Below, one piece after another: positions 11,501 to 22,546 of a stretch of 64,000 nt of DNA. This DNA is from Athripsodes cinereus (Eukaryota; Arthropoda; Insecta; Trichoptera; Leptoceridae). The position numbers and the translations under genes are program-made. The notes beneath the pieces are model-generated. The model did no database searches and was not told the origin of the DNA. It worked only from the letters and a program-made list of their open reading frames with translations. The stretch spans positions 16,301,572 through 16,365,571 of the forward strand of contig OX388325.1 in the NCBI GenBank assembly GCA_947579605.1. Direction: 5' to 3'. The stretch's first letter is position 1. Each line of letters opens with the position of its first letter.

Positions 11501-14500
11501 ATATTCTCAAACCAAAATGACAAACTATGTAACTGTCAAATTGATGACATATATAGCACCATCTACAGACGAAAAAAATATTCATTCTCAAAGTTAACTC
11601 GTGGATTCGATAGTTAACTCATGAAAATCGGGTGGTTATAAATAACCACTTGTTATCTCCGTAACCAACATTGGATATCACCATTTCTTGAGTTAACTTA
11701 TGGTTTACTCTTGACAACAAGTTAACTGCTTGGTTAACGTTTTGGATATCGCGGCCCTTAAGCCGATTCATCAGCATCATAACACATTTACTACCAAAAT
11801 AAGTTGACAGAATAACTTACAGACATTATTAGTAAGTAAGGCATAGAAAAAGATGAATGTTGCTATAGCCCAGGCCTGTCTAGATGTTGCTGTATAGACA
11901 CTGCTATACCACAAACTAACATCTCTGTCCATTATTCCAAAGACTGCGTATGATCCCATAGTAAACCAGACTGCCCATGCTAACACTTGACGTAACTGAA
12001 ATAAATAAATAAATAAATAAATTCTATTAATTGTTGAAGGGTGTTCGTGTTCACACTGTGAAAATTCATATTTAATAATTTATAAATAATCAAAAACACT
12101 GTTCTGGGCATTCTGCAGAATGACCATTGAAGTGGGCGAAAACGTTAGAGTTAAATAAATATAGTGAAAATATAACAGTGTTTTTGATTATTTATAAATT
12201 ATTAAATTAATATTAGATGATGTTCACAAAAAATTCCATAGTTTAAAAGATTCCCACGATGGCGGTTTTGGCCGGTCGGTCCTTCATTCCCATTTGAACC
12301 GTGTGAACAAAATGACAGCTAGTCTGAAACGATAAAAACCAGTAGAAACGATATCGTCTCGAGTTGACCACCTTCCAACATTTTCGGCCTATTGAACGAT
12401 TCGCGCATGCGCAGATGTGCGCGGCGTTCGTATCTATGGTAAAAACTTTATAACCTATAAATTTTATAATGTTTCCCGCTTCGTGACAGCTGTTATCTTT
12501 TTTGTTGGTTTGTGGCGTTTGTTTCCTTAATTAAAAGGCGCCTTATAACATCTACTATAACATTTTCGACTAAAAATAAACACTTCGCGATCTCCATCTC
12601 GACGCCATTTTGAAAACAGTGTCAAAATCAAAGCGCATCTGAGAGATCGTTTCTAAATCGGTGGACTGTGTGAACAGGTGTGACGATCAATGGGCGTACG
12701 GCGAATTTGTTTTTTCACCTGGCGTTATATTTTGAAATTCGCCTGGCGATATTCGCCAAATGTGAACACCCCATAAGTAGTAGTTAACGACTCCTGAGAT
12801 ATCCAGTTGTGTGGTGAGTCTCCCTTCAATGTTAATACAAAAATTTGTACAAACATGGTGCACGTTTCCTACAAACGTAGTATTTTCGTATGGATAAGAC
12901 AATAAACAAATTATGTCTTATGTATAAGAGAGATGTTGTTGTCTGGTATAAAGATGAGGAAAATGTCATATTTGGGGCAGATATTCAGGTAGCCTGGAGG
13001 TAGAGTCTCGGTCTCATGAACAAGGGGTACGCAGTTCGATCCCAGGTGCCGGTTAACTCCCTTTTCACGATGTATCGTGCCAGCTTTTAGCTTACTGTGA
13101 AAGTTGTATAAGGTTGTATTTGGGTTAGTTACAAAATCCAGATATATCTTCTTTTTTTTTAAAGACAAACACATTTCTATTTGTTAAGTTATGGAACTGG
13201 ACGTTGAGATAGTCAATAGAACGAGGTATAATGGTCGCAATACTTAGATTAGAGAGACTGATAGAAATTAATATGATTATTCGAATTGTTAAGTGTCTTA
13301 CCGGCTTTCCTGTGAAGAGATTTCTGTGGTATGTAAAGAAATAAGCTAGAAGGAGTCCTAGAAGATATGTGAAGACTCTTAGCATAGGCGGCCTGTAGAA
13401 ATAGTCTGTCGAAATCAGCATAATGTGTAAACTGGAACAGATATAATAATTATGTCTGTAATTCGGCAAAGATCGGTTGTAGTAAAGACTAGAAACTCAA
13501 AGTAATACCAATGGTCAGTCTCATAAATAAGAAAAATTTCATTAAATTTTTGCAGAAAAAACTTCTACCAGTAACCATAGACAAATATAACTTTAATCTA
13601 TTCACAAAATTTTCACATCTGAGACATCCTATTCCTGCTGTCTTCTGCGCTTATTTAAAATGTGCATGTAGGAAAGTGAGAACAAAGTTTATGTTTGACG
13701 CGTGAAAAAAATATTAGCGAAGCATTTAGTAGACAGCAAACGACGTGAAGTTAGCAGATTGTTCTAAGCATTTTCTCGCATGCTATGTATTTTCTATTAT
13801 GTCTATGGAATATTCAGTAAATCACGCTTGCCTACGGCCAATTACTATTCGCAACGTGCGACTATATTCAGACCACATACCCGTCCACTAGTGTTTCAAT
13901 TATTTTGCTTTATAGCTAGTTTATAGCTTATATATGTAAATGATCTCAAAGTAACAAATAGGCTTTTGATATTTGTTTATTTATTTATTCATTCTTTACT
14001 GTACATTGATAAAAAACAATTACATAAAAGGTATACATTCAAATTAAATACAGAGGGCGAGTTTATCGCAAAGGCGCGATCTCTTCCAACTAACCCAAAA
14101 AATACTAGATATCTTGGATAGATATCTTGGATTCTTATTTAAAAGGGACTTTGTAGAACCGGCAGTAAGTGAAGTAACCGGAAAAATTGAAAAAAGTTTG
14201 GTATTGGGTTTATTGGGTCCAAATTTATTTTCAAAAAAGTACAACATATGCTAAACAAATTGCTTTGTAATTAAGGTTTTAGTTTAACCAGGTATAACTT
14301 AATTTTTACTCTAGTCATTGCTTTCAAGCGAGATCTAAATCTACGAATAAGAATATAAAATTCTTGTGTCACGGTGTTTGTTATCATACTCCTCTGAAAC
14401 AGCTGAACCGATTTTGATGAAATTTTGTGTGCTTATCGGGTAAATCTGAGAATCGGCACCATCTGTTTTCGTACCCCTAAAAGTTAAGGGTGGTCCACCC

Positions 14501-17500
14501 CAATTTTTTAATTTATTTTTTTGACAAAATATTTTCTTTTTATTTTTTTATGATGAGACATTAAAAAATACATACAGCCCTAAATTTTCACCATTCTAAC
14601 ATCAACTCATATTTTTTAATAGCGATATTAGTAATCTAGAAATAATGTAAATGGCAAAACAATGTTTGCCGGGTCAGCTAGTAAGGTTCATAAAGTTAAA
14701 GGAAAATATTTAATTTTAATCAAAACACTGTTTTATTCCACTATGAAATTGTTCAATTATTATAACGTTTTCAACTACAATGTAGCCATCATCAGTAATA
14801 ACACAATACTTATTACTGATGATGGCTACATTGTAGTTGAAAACGCTATAATAATTAAACAATCTCATAGTGGAATAAAACTGTGTTTTGATTTAAATTA
14901 AATATTTTCCTTTAAAATGCATTTCCACAAAGTTACACTTGAAAATATAGAATTTTTATAAAGTTGTTTAAAAATAATAAAAAGTTCTTACTATGGATAA
15001 TATTTATGTATGTAGACCATATATGCAACAATAATCCCAGATATTATTGATACGATCACTCCAATAGCCATCGATAGCTTGGTATAGCTGAAAGTAATAA
15101 AAAAAACTTCAGTAATGGCAGAAATGACAAGATGTACATAAATGTCAAAAGAAATCATAACCAATCACACATATCAATTGTAGAACCATATTTACACAAT
15201 GTAGCACTGTGCGTTGCAATCTAATCGGTTCCAAAATATTCGGTTTGTCAAATTCTATATTATAATCAAAAAGAATATTTTTGGAAAATTAAAAAACACT
15301 CCTAATTAGAAAGCTAAACATTAAGCCAATGGATTACAAGCTTTTTTATGTTGTTTTCACAGTGTAATTGTGATGGATTTATTTATTTTAACAATCTTAG
15401 ATAATCAAACAGTCATAACATAACATGTTAACAATTATTACACTCAACATGTGGACCAGTTAAGATTCCACTCTTACCAGAAATGTTTTAGTCTTAAGAA
15501 AAAATGCAAAAGTTATATTTGAAAGTGAAAAAGCTTAAAAAAAATTAAAGTAAAAGTTAAAAAATAAATCCTAATTTACTAGAAATTAAAATCAAAACCA
15601 TCATCAATCCAGTATGAATTACAAAGCCCAGTAAAACACTCAATCAATATCCAATGTCCCAAGGATGCTATGATCGAGAGAGCCATGCCTTCAAGTACAC
15701 CTCTCCATCCCCTGCTCAAATGGAAGTGATTATATTGCCAAACAACGACCGTGTCGAACTCTATCGTAAAAAGTATTCATCAATGAACGAGTTTATTAAT
15801 TGAAAAGTTCAGCAATGTTGCCATTTTCTTGCCAAAATTGAGATGTCTGAGTGACATTGCAACGAAATATTCATATTTAATACTTACAAAATTGATAAAT
15901 AGAGAAGAAAACTTCCAAATATATAATATTGCATTTCATTTGACAAGTAGTAAGACCATGACAAACAGCTGTCTAAGATACTGGGATAGATATTGTTGAT
16001 ATACAACATATTTGTCCACCAGAACTTTGGACAGGTCTCATCGACTCGCTCTCCTGCTAAAATACTGCTCGTAGGTCTGAGGTATGAATAAACGAAACTC
16101 CCAAACAATATCGTGTAAAGATATTGAGGCGTTAATCTGTGAAAAAAATAATTCAAATAACAGTTCAAGAAACAATAATCACAACAGATGTTTGATACAC
16201 ATAATCAGTGAAATTAACAAAATTCACAAAAATAACCAAACATCCAAACCATACACACGACACCTATAAGTGCATGCATTCAATCTCGTACAGACATTAC
16301 GCAAACACTCACAGATAGATCCAACGATCACATCATTACAATTCAATCCATGAAAAGTATAAGTGAAAAAATTAATTACAATAAACATTTTTCTCACCTT
16401 TATGGAGAAAAACAAATAAAACAATAATAAAATAAAATTAAAACGAAAACAGTCCAACACTCAACCCAAGTAAATAAATGTCCAAAATCTTATCATATTT
16501 TTAACAAATAATAATACAAATGTTTTTACCTCAAATATCTTTTCAAGACCCCCTTGAAGAAATCCTTGGTGCTCTTTTTCCAGTTTTTTTCTCTGGTCTT
16601 ATCTCTGATATCGTTGTTCTTGAAAAAGCTATTACCAACTAAAAAACCACTGAAAGAAATTGTTACAAAAAAATATTATGGAGTAATTTCAAATCATATT
16701 TATGTAAGTGTTCAAATAGCTCATCAGTTCATCAGCTGCTATTGTCTTTTAAACTGTCGTGAATCTTAAGAATCGCTTTGAATTTCGTCTCAATCCTAAA
16801 AAACGATAAATAAGCTTTAAAAAAAAATTTATTCAAAAAGGTATTATACTTCTATGGAGTGAATCCAACTTAACCGCCTACAAATGTCATTCGATAGCGA
16901 TGCAAGCCTTATTTTCCACAAGGATAAAAGTTGTCACACCTTTGCTGGAAAAGTTGCACTGGTTAACAATAGGTAAAAGTTTTTTTACCTAATTTTGTCT
17001 TATGGTCTGCAAAGTTCTAAATAATATGACACCTCAGTCACTTTTTGAGCTCTATGTTCTCAAAACACATACAACTATGTTGGGTGTGTGTCAAATGTTA
17101 TTTTAAATTTTCTTTTTTTTTCTTTTGTTGTGTATTAATGTCTTGTATGTTTTTTTTTAAGTAAATTAGTTTTTACTAGGTTTATGTCAATGTGTCGTGG
17201 TTAGATGGAAGAAATTACTTTATAGTGATAATCTCGCCACTGTACATCGTCCTAGTTTTTAAAAAATTGTATTATTTTGTTAACACTGTAATGTAATGAT
17301 GATGTGCAAAAAGAATAAATAAATAAATAAATAAACTATGTAGATTTTTACGCTCAGCTAAGACATCCACCAATATGCTGGACGAGACCAATATAGCAAA
17401 GAAGTCTTGCTTTTATGACAGGACTTTTGGCGTCGCAGAACCTGGACCCGTCATCTGAAACTGACTACCCGAGGATCTTCGTAAAAACCAACAACGTTCA

Positions 17501-20500
17501 GGAGCAAGTTGAAGACGTCGCTCTTCCAACATAGTTTCCTGCGCCCTAAGATGGATGCTCCATTAAACGGCACCGAATAATTTGTCCGACATTAAATGTT
17601 TGTTAGCTGTGAATTTCTCTTACCTTAAAACATAGAAAGAGTCGATTCCAAATGCAGTATTAAATATGATTTGCTTCAAATAGGACCCATCCAAATAGTT
17701 TATGAGATGTTTGTTCTTTGTATTATTCAAATTGTATACAACTGTGTGATTCATTACAACGGCGACTATGTTAGTTACCCTGAAAAAAACATGTATAAAT
17801 TTAAATTTGCGTATGGAATTATTCCAATATTTAGTGTTTTGAGGCCATTTATATGAAATTGAATAATTAATGTGTTTGAAATGAATTACATCAATCTAAT
17901 ACACAACACAGAGGGTAAATATTTATATATCTTCCAAAAGATTAAGATCGAAGACAGACTCTCATCCGCCTGCTTGAGACATAAATATTTCAGTTTTTTC
18001 AACATGTCGTAAAATAAGAGAAAGTCATTTAAAGTTTGACTACCAGAATTGACTGACTTTCCGGAAAATCCCTTGATAATATGAATGAATGACAAAACAC
18101 CATTTCGACAGAAAAGTGAATTTTTTTTGGTTATATTATTATGTCTAAAGAATACCTCAATATTTTATTTTTAAAATTGAATATACCCGCATTTACATTT
18201 ATTTTGAATCCGCATCTTCAAAAAAGGTTTACGACAAAACACATATCTGAATCCACATCCGTTAAAGTGCGACATCCGTTCTAAACCCGTTTATATGCGT
18301 CGCTGAATCGTTACTTTCTTAGTAAACACAAATCCATACAATTTGCAGGGCTTGAAAGGTGTGAAGGTATTAAAGTAAAAGTTTAATAAAGGTCCTATTG
18401 TTTGTTTCCAAAACACCATTTGTTTTCAACAAATTGGCGTTGTTTGAATAAATTGTGTCATCCTAAGACCATTATCATTAATTACTAAATGGTCCTTTGA
18501 GGCGGATTTACATTAAATTGCGTTGCTCAAGTGACTTGTTTCGAAATCGTTAAAATAGAAATCACAAACCTCCAGCCGTTGATACTCAGTAACATTTCTT
18601 CATCTTTAGTCACATTAAATATTTTATGATAATTTTTGTTAATATCAAAACACATTAGTACATCATGTAATTTGCTTCTTTCTTCAGAAACTGATTTCTT
18701 TTGTATACTCAGCAAACCTGCGATATACAAAAATAAACATTGATACATTACACGAAGAGAAAATATTTTTATAAAAAATCAATCGTTGTAATTAACCTTA
18801 TCGGACTTAGAAAAAGGTATATAAATAAAAATATATTAATCGTTCTATGGAGCACAAATGGTTATTCACAGCCTAAAATCGAAAGCTTGTATATCTATTG
18901 TTTCGGAAGTTAAGAATGACGGTACTTGGTGGAAGTTCATGTGAAATTAACAAAACATAAAAACACTTGTTATAAATTTGTGTCTGGGTTTTTGTTATAA
19001 ACCCAAATACAACTTTGTACACCTTTCACAGTAAACTAAAAGCTAATAATTTATTCGTTTTCGAAATAAATAAAACAAGTGTTTTATTCTGTTTTATTTA
19101 TTTCGCCATGGAATTCTACTACATAAACACCGACACAGTGAATAAACTTATTCTTTTTATTCATTTGCGGTTTGGTATCGAAACAGGATAAATACATTAA
19201 TATTAAACATCGATTGGTAATAAAACGCAGGTTTGCGAAATTCTGTCTACCGTATGATGAGTAACTACAATAATATTTTTTGTGATATTGACATGTTCAC
19301 TTTCAGTTCTTACGGTTTCAAGATTATTCTGCGCAAATCGCGACATGGTGTGCAGAATTAATTATATGAAATTGTTTTATGCAACTATCCTTTCGCATTT
19401 CAATGAGTTTCCTCCTTTTCCATTCCCTCTCTCGCTATGCTCGATTGATTGTAATATAACTGTCACAATTTTTAAATTGATTTGTATTGTGTTGATTTGA
19501 TTTGATTTGTTTTCATTGATTCTTGTTGATTTATGGGTTATTCCAGTTACAAATTGATTCATAATGATTATTGTTTGTTTATTTCACAGTCAATACTTTT
19601 TTTTATGATTATTTATGTAACACAGTCTGTTGTGTTGAAAACTGGATTTCACTTGCTCAGAAGTGTGGATGTCAATCAAATTAAGTTTTTAAACTACTAT
19701 AGATGACTCGTACACATTGAATTAGCTCAGAAAATGGACATTAATATTTTTGCCTAGTCTGAGGATCGAACCCACGACCCCTCGCTTGCAAGGCGAGTGT
19801 GTTAACCACTAGTCCAACCTAATGAATTAGGTACATACTAGTTAGGTATATATATACCGTGTGTACGTGGTAGATACATCAATGTGAACTTCCTTAAGGA
19901 TAGCATGATACAGAGTCTCGATGGAAGGATTGGGAACGTTACCCGGGTTTAAAGAGTACTCTTAACCAGCCTTGTGTCGATTCGTAAGCATCGAGACTCT
20001 GTATCATGCTATCCTTAAGGAAGTTCACATTGATGTATCTACCACGTACACACGATATATATATACCTAACTAGTATGTACCTAATTCATTAGGTTGGAC
20101 TAGTGGTTAACACAATCGCCTTGCAAGCGAGGGGTCGTGGGTTCGATCCTCAGACTAGGCAAAAATATTAATGTCCATTTTCTGAGCTAATTCAATGTGT
20201 ACGAGTCATCTGTAGTAGTTTAAAAACTTACTTTTTTTTATATTACATGAAAACACTATGGGTTAATGAAATATATCAATTTAATTTGTAAACACATTGA
20301 AATTGGGCAACGCATGGTTTGTTTTGATATGATTATAATATTGTTAGTTTTTATTTGTTTGAGGTGTGTAACTGGCTGTGAATAAATAAAATGTCAGTAG
20401 AGCCCAAAAACTAATAAGATTTTGCTGATTTTCTTTTCGTTTTGTTTTTACTGATATAAGTAAAAACATATATTCTGTTTCTTCATAGAATTATTACATA

Positions 20501-22546
20501 CCGTTTCCTGTTAATTTTTGAGTTTCGTCTACATTTGATTGTGTTTTCGTGGCATTTTCCGATGAACGGTTGTATGAGCCATAGATAGTTCCCAAAAATG
20601 AAAGTAATAGAATGAGATAAGTTATGTATCTGAAAAAAAAAACAAATACGACATTGCTTAAAAAACTAATAATAGTTTACGTGTGTTCATTTATATATGT
20701 CCTCAAAAGACACCGTAATTAAATAAGACATAAAGTAAAAATAATATACTTCATACGAGGTATCATCCTTTGAGCTGGTTTTAGAGTAAAATGAAGTTAA
20801 ATAATCTGAATGCTACTTAAATATCTACTAGATGCGTGGAGGACAAACTCCCAGGAGTAGACAGCGCCCACACTTTCTGCCTACTCAAAAGGGAAGAATA
20901 TTTTGATCACTTTGACTTACATAAAGACTGTGTATAATGAATTCTGTTTATAAGAATCATCTGGTTCTGCCTTCTTTACAGACACAAGTTCGAAGTTCAT
21001 CTGATATATCCTTTGCAAGCCAAGGGGAGATGTAGACAGGTATTCAGTTATCAATGGGGACAGTTGATTTGGAGAGCAGGACCTCGGTAAACAGAGACCA
21101 ACTATCATTATATCCTGAAAAAAAAATAATAAACATTGCATCCCTTCCAGGCTATTAGCTGGTTCATAATTCATTAATGGTGGAAGACTAAACTGATGTT
21201 TTCTGCCTTCGAAAGTTTATTTAAATACTTAGGTGTCCCTCAGGGAAGAGAATCGTTTCCCAAAAGAGATTGACTCTGTTTTTAAGATTACTCCATGATT
21301 CGAGTTCCGCTGCTTACCAACTCTACTCTATCGTATAGCTTAATAATAAACTCAGCATATTTTCGTTTTAGTTTGTATATTTGCAACCTTTTTTCACATA
21401 ATCTGTGGACCCTGTCATATTTATGGTCCAGGTCAAAAACTTTTTTTTCCAAGAGACGTTATGACTCAAGAAATGCACTCTTGTGGAGCTTTACCACAAA
21501 ACAACACTTTCTAAAGAAATTGTCGAGTATTATGTAAAATATTTTCTAAGGACAATGTTGAATAGCTGTGATTTCTACCTCTTCAACCCATTGAAGTTTA
21601 AGCAGCAATGATGAGTTGAAGCGAATGTTTAAAATGAAATAAGCCAAGGAGAATGGAGGCTTCGAGTTCTCATATTTTGGTTTCATTGATGGCATTATGG
21701 ATAATTTCATTTCTGAGTGGTAGACTAAACATTGTTCCTTGGATCCTAGCCAATATACGTTGCCCCAGTAGAGTCCAGAATCTGGCATCCCGCTTGCATC
21801 ATGCACTGAAAGGAAACAAAGAAATAACGTTACATTTTCATCCTTCCCTTAACGCTTCTGTCAGAAATATAGGAAAGAAAGGGACTTCCTCTATAACATT
21901 TATGAATTTCTTAAGATACACATAACACTGCTCAACACTTAAGGAGACCCACTATCTAACCGGATAGCTCAGATGTCTGGGGACTTTTATCCGATTAAAT
22001 TTCTACACTAACAAATTTGTTCACACAGGAAGTGCCATGATGGGCAGCCTGAAGGACTGACCGGTCGAAACCCCCAAAAACATGCAGCCGTTCATAAAAA
22101 ATTGATCCAGATGATCGATTCATATTTATGGACACCAATAGAACTTTGGATGAAAATGATCACTTGAGCCAGCCCCAGATTGAAATCAAAAGCATTCAGA
22201 TTTGTCTAAAACTTACAACTATTTTAACGAATAGTTTCTCACCTCTGAACATAAATAAGGAAACTGATGTGAGAAGATATTTAAATTTCTTACTTTTGAC
22301 AGCCCACCTGGTGACATTTTCCAGCGCTAAGGCAGTATCTTTCAACTCTTTGTAACAAGAACTCTCAGCAAACTGTTCCTTTCTGGAACCTTCATTATAA
22401 CTGTGGTGACGGAGAACTCTGGAAGCTACTCCATACATCAATGACCAAGAATCAAGTCTTGTCTCATTACTGGCTGCTCTAGCGCTTGCGAAATGTCCGA
22501 AGATAAGAACACATATTGGTAAAATAACAAAATTGGATAAAATCAT
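8519..22546 (-). CDS. nrf-6-like: NRF-6-like multi-pass acyltransferase (gene 2, complete, 13 exons)
   Basis: Exons on the minus strand: 22546-22294, 21805-21579, 21114-20921, 20629-20502, 18717-18570, 17779-17624, 16649-16530, 16136-15888, 15087-14992, 13431-13302, 11995-11821, 9130-8985, 8716-8519. All junctions are GT-AG, phases agree, and the sum is 2220 nt (739 aa plus TAA). Residues 1-25 look like a signal peptide. The NRF domain (about 60-225) keeps its cysteines: SCYKEL (C64), DASG...GNVYWLGSKEQC (C110), GLCLPRSC (C168, C173). A first helix lies at about 227-244. The acyltransferase-3 part starts at SINGWR, with the family histidine in VVMNHT, then CPKFWWTNMLYINN near 445-457, TATSRQAWA, WIPLSKFCYGAYLLNP and the tail IETPVNNL. 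The family is thought to act in lipid or xenobiotic transport across membranes; the substrate is unknown. The start was chosen for the signal peptide and because gene 3 starts at the same place. Introns are filled with mobile DNA but no exon is hit. Confidence 0.92.
9592..11251 (-). mobile_element. 5'-truncated LINE with long RT ORF and 9-bp TSD
   Basis: Target duplication ATGGCAATA at 9583-9591 and 11252-11260 defines the insertion exactly. The 3' end on the minus strand is CCAATCCAATGGATTG, a small palindrome, then TAACTCAT and a TA-rich tail. The same 3' end occurs in the copy at 25117-25985. It inserted into the MITE at 9424-11757. Confidence 0.92.
9603..11251 (-). CDS. Reverse transcriptase of a non-LTR retrotransposon (5'-truncated ORF)
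   Basis: Open reading frame of about 549 codons inside the LINE. RT blocks in order: FGFRKETGTRDAI, AFIDLEKAFDKVEW (motif A), GVRQGCSMSPALFNCYI (motif B), MIRYADDIALLAD (motif C, catalytic YADD), EKTKCMVVG and FVYLGNRI (motif D/E). The thumb and C-terminal region follow (LLYGCETWTI, MWCYRRMLKIHWSEHV, RANWIGHNIRH, RGRPRDAYMDQLKSDM, NRDEWRR). The endonuclease half is missing because of 5' truncation. The ORF runs open to 11345, but residues beyond 11251 come from the host MITE, as the target duplication shows. No stop interrupts the RT, so insertion is fairly young. The RTE/Jockey-like clade is not resolved by eye. Confidence 0.9.
12070..12207. repeat. Fold-back repeat with hammerhead-like loop
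   Basis: Perfect 34-bp inverted repeat: 12070-12103 (ATTTAATAATTTATAAATAA...) with 12174-12207. The 70-nt loop contains CTGCAGAATGACCATTGAAG followed by TGGGCGAAAACG, similar to a hammerhead core (CTGANGA, stem II, GAAA) with a changed first box. The tail TTAGAG...AATAAATATAGTGAAAA...AACAGTG resembles the end of the Penelope-like element at 39263-46417. Confidence 0.6.
12242..12290 (+). repeat. Interspersed repeat 'C' head fragment
   Basis: CCCACGATGGCGGTTTTGGC, then CGGTCGGTCCTTCA; also seen at 55680 (+) and, reversed, at about 22040-22082. It abuts the truncated end of the Harbinger relic that follows. Confidence 0.45.
12291..12773 (-). mobile_element. Harbinger-type MITE, copy 1, one end lost
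   Basis: The right end CGCCAAATGTGAACACCCCA (followed by TAA at 12774-12776) and the interior (GCGCATGCGCAG, CGATATCGT, GGCGCCTTATAAC, GACGCCATTTTGAAAAC) are the reverse of the intact copy at 52645-53181. The left TIR is missing. It lies in the intron between exons 11 and 10 of gene 2. Confidence 0.75.
12988..13161 (+). mobile_element. tRNA-derived SINE, family A, copy 1
   Basis: Head GTAGCCTGGAGGTAGAGTC (A-box-like) and GTTCGATCCCAGGTGCCGG (B box), then the body CACGATG...AGCTTTTAGCTTACTGTGAAAG...GTATTTGGGTT and a TATATCTTC(T)n tail. RNA polymerase III internal promoter boxes and a T-run end are typical of SINEs. It is diverged and lies in an intron of gene 2. Confidence 0.75.
14362..14681 (+). 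mobile_element. Helitron-like non-autonomous element, copy 1
   Basis: Starts TCTTGTGTCACGGTG and ends GTTTGCCGGGTCAGCTAG followed by T. The copy at 34590-34892 has the same two ends and no target duplication, as expected of Helitrons (TC...CTRR). Shared interior includes GGCTGAACCGATTTTGATGA-type sequence and CCCCTAAAAGTTAAGGG. The base before TC is T rather than the expected A, so the assignment is tentative. Confidence 0.5.
14696..14915. repeat. Near-perfect 106-bp fold-back carrying a hammerhead-like core
   Basis: Arms 14696-14801 and 14810-14915 with an 8-nt spacer. The right arm reads CTGATGATGGCTACATTGTA (from 14816), then GTTGAAAACG: hammerhead boxes CTGATGA (14816-14822) and GAAAA (14839-14843) separated by a short stem (GCTAC/GTAGT). 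The reverse of the left arm carries the same. The tail TAGTGGAATAAAACTGTGTT resembles the Penelope-type tail. It lies in the intron between exons 10 and 9 of gene 2. An ORF across it is only a by-product. Confidence 0.75.
15088..15887. other. Intron of gene 2, nothing assignable
   Basis: Intron between exons 9 and 8. AT-rich; I see no repeat-family copy or ORF that I can name. Confidence 0.45.
16880..17333 (+). pseudogene. LINE 3' fragment (CR1/Jockey-like)
   Basis: Plus-strand reading with frameshifts yields KVVTPLLEKLHWLTIGK and LMVCKVLNNMTPQSLFELYV, the C-terminal pattern '.TPLL..LHWLPI..RI.FK......K.L....P.YL' of CR1/Jockey-type RTs. It ends in (AATA)n at 17310-17333. Located in an intron of gene 2. 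Confidence 0.7.
17780..18569. other. Intron of gene 2, nothing assignable
   Basis: Intron between exons 6 and 5; AT-rich, with no recognisable repeat copy. Confidence 0.45.
18980..19043 (-). repeat. SINE family A tail fragment
   Basis: The reverse strand reads AGCTTTTAG-like sequence, then ACTGTGAAAGGTGTACAAAG and TTTGGGTTTATAAC, the 3' body of family A. The tRNA-like head is missing. Confidence 0.65.
19682..20230. repeat. Large 242-bp-arm palindrome with a tRNA-like segment in each arm
   Basis: Arms 19682-19923 and 19989-20230 have equal length (242 bp) and differ at only a few bases; the spacer is 65 bp. Each arm contains a tRNA-like stretch (right arm, + strand: GACTAGTGGTTAACAC, CGCCTTGCAAGCG, GTGGGTTCGATCCTC, CAGACTAGGCA), at about 20086-20160, mirrored at about 19742-19826. 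The spacer and inner arm (CAGCCTTGTGTCGATTCGTAAG) resemble a dispersed repeat at 46710 and 50800. It looks like two SINE-like units joined head to head. It lies in the intron between exons 5 and 4 of gene 2. Confidence 0.85.
21936..22082 (-). repeat. Interspersed repeat 'C' copy
   Basis: The reverse strand reads TTCGACCGGTCAGTCCTTCA, then GTGTAGAAATTTAATCGGAT, CCCCAGACATCTGAGC and GTGGGTCTCC. Shared with 26525-26650, 54258-54400, 55680-55870 and 60832-60938. Located in intron 1 of gene 2. Confidence 0.55.

Larger units (their letters stand above)
9424..11757. mobile_element. PIF/Harbinger-type MITE with nested LINE
   Basis: Ends GGGCCGCGATATCCAAA (9424-) and TTTGGATATCGCGGCCC (-11757) are inverted repeats, flanked by TTA at 9421-9423 and 11758-11760; TWA duplications are typical of PIF/Harbinger. 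GTTAACT motifs recur near both ends. The LINE at 9592-11251 sits inside. Location: intron between exons 12 and 11 of gene 2. Confidence 0.8.

Noticed and set aside
9131..11820. Gene 2 truncated by the LINE in this interval
   Set aside because: The LINE and its MITE lie wholly within an intron; flanking exons keep frame and splice sites.
14662..14901. 79-codon ORF across the fold-back
   Set aside because: It reads through both palindrome arms and has no protein features.
20086..20160. Possible genuine tRNA gene (GGTTCGATCC, CTTGCAA loop)
   Set aside because: The acceptor ends do not pair over seven bases, the segment sits within a longer repeat and is mirrored in the other arm; a tRNA-derived SINE-like unit is more likely.
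22128..22355. Plus-strand ORF near the gene 2 start
   Set aside because: Opposite to exon 1 of gene 2, which has the signal peptide and NRF cysteines.
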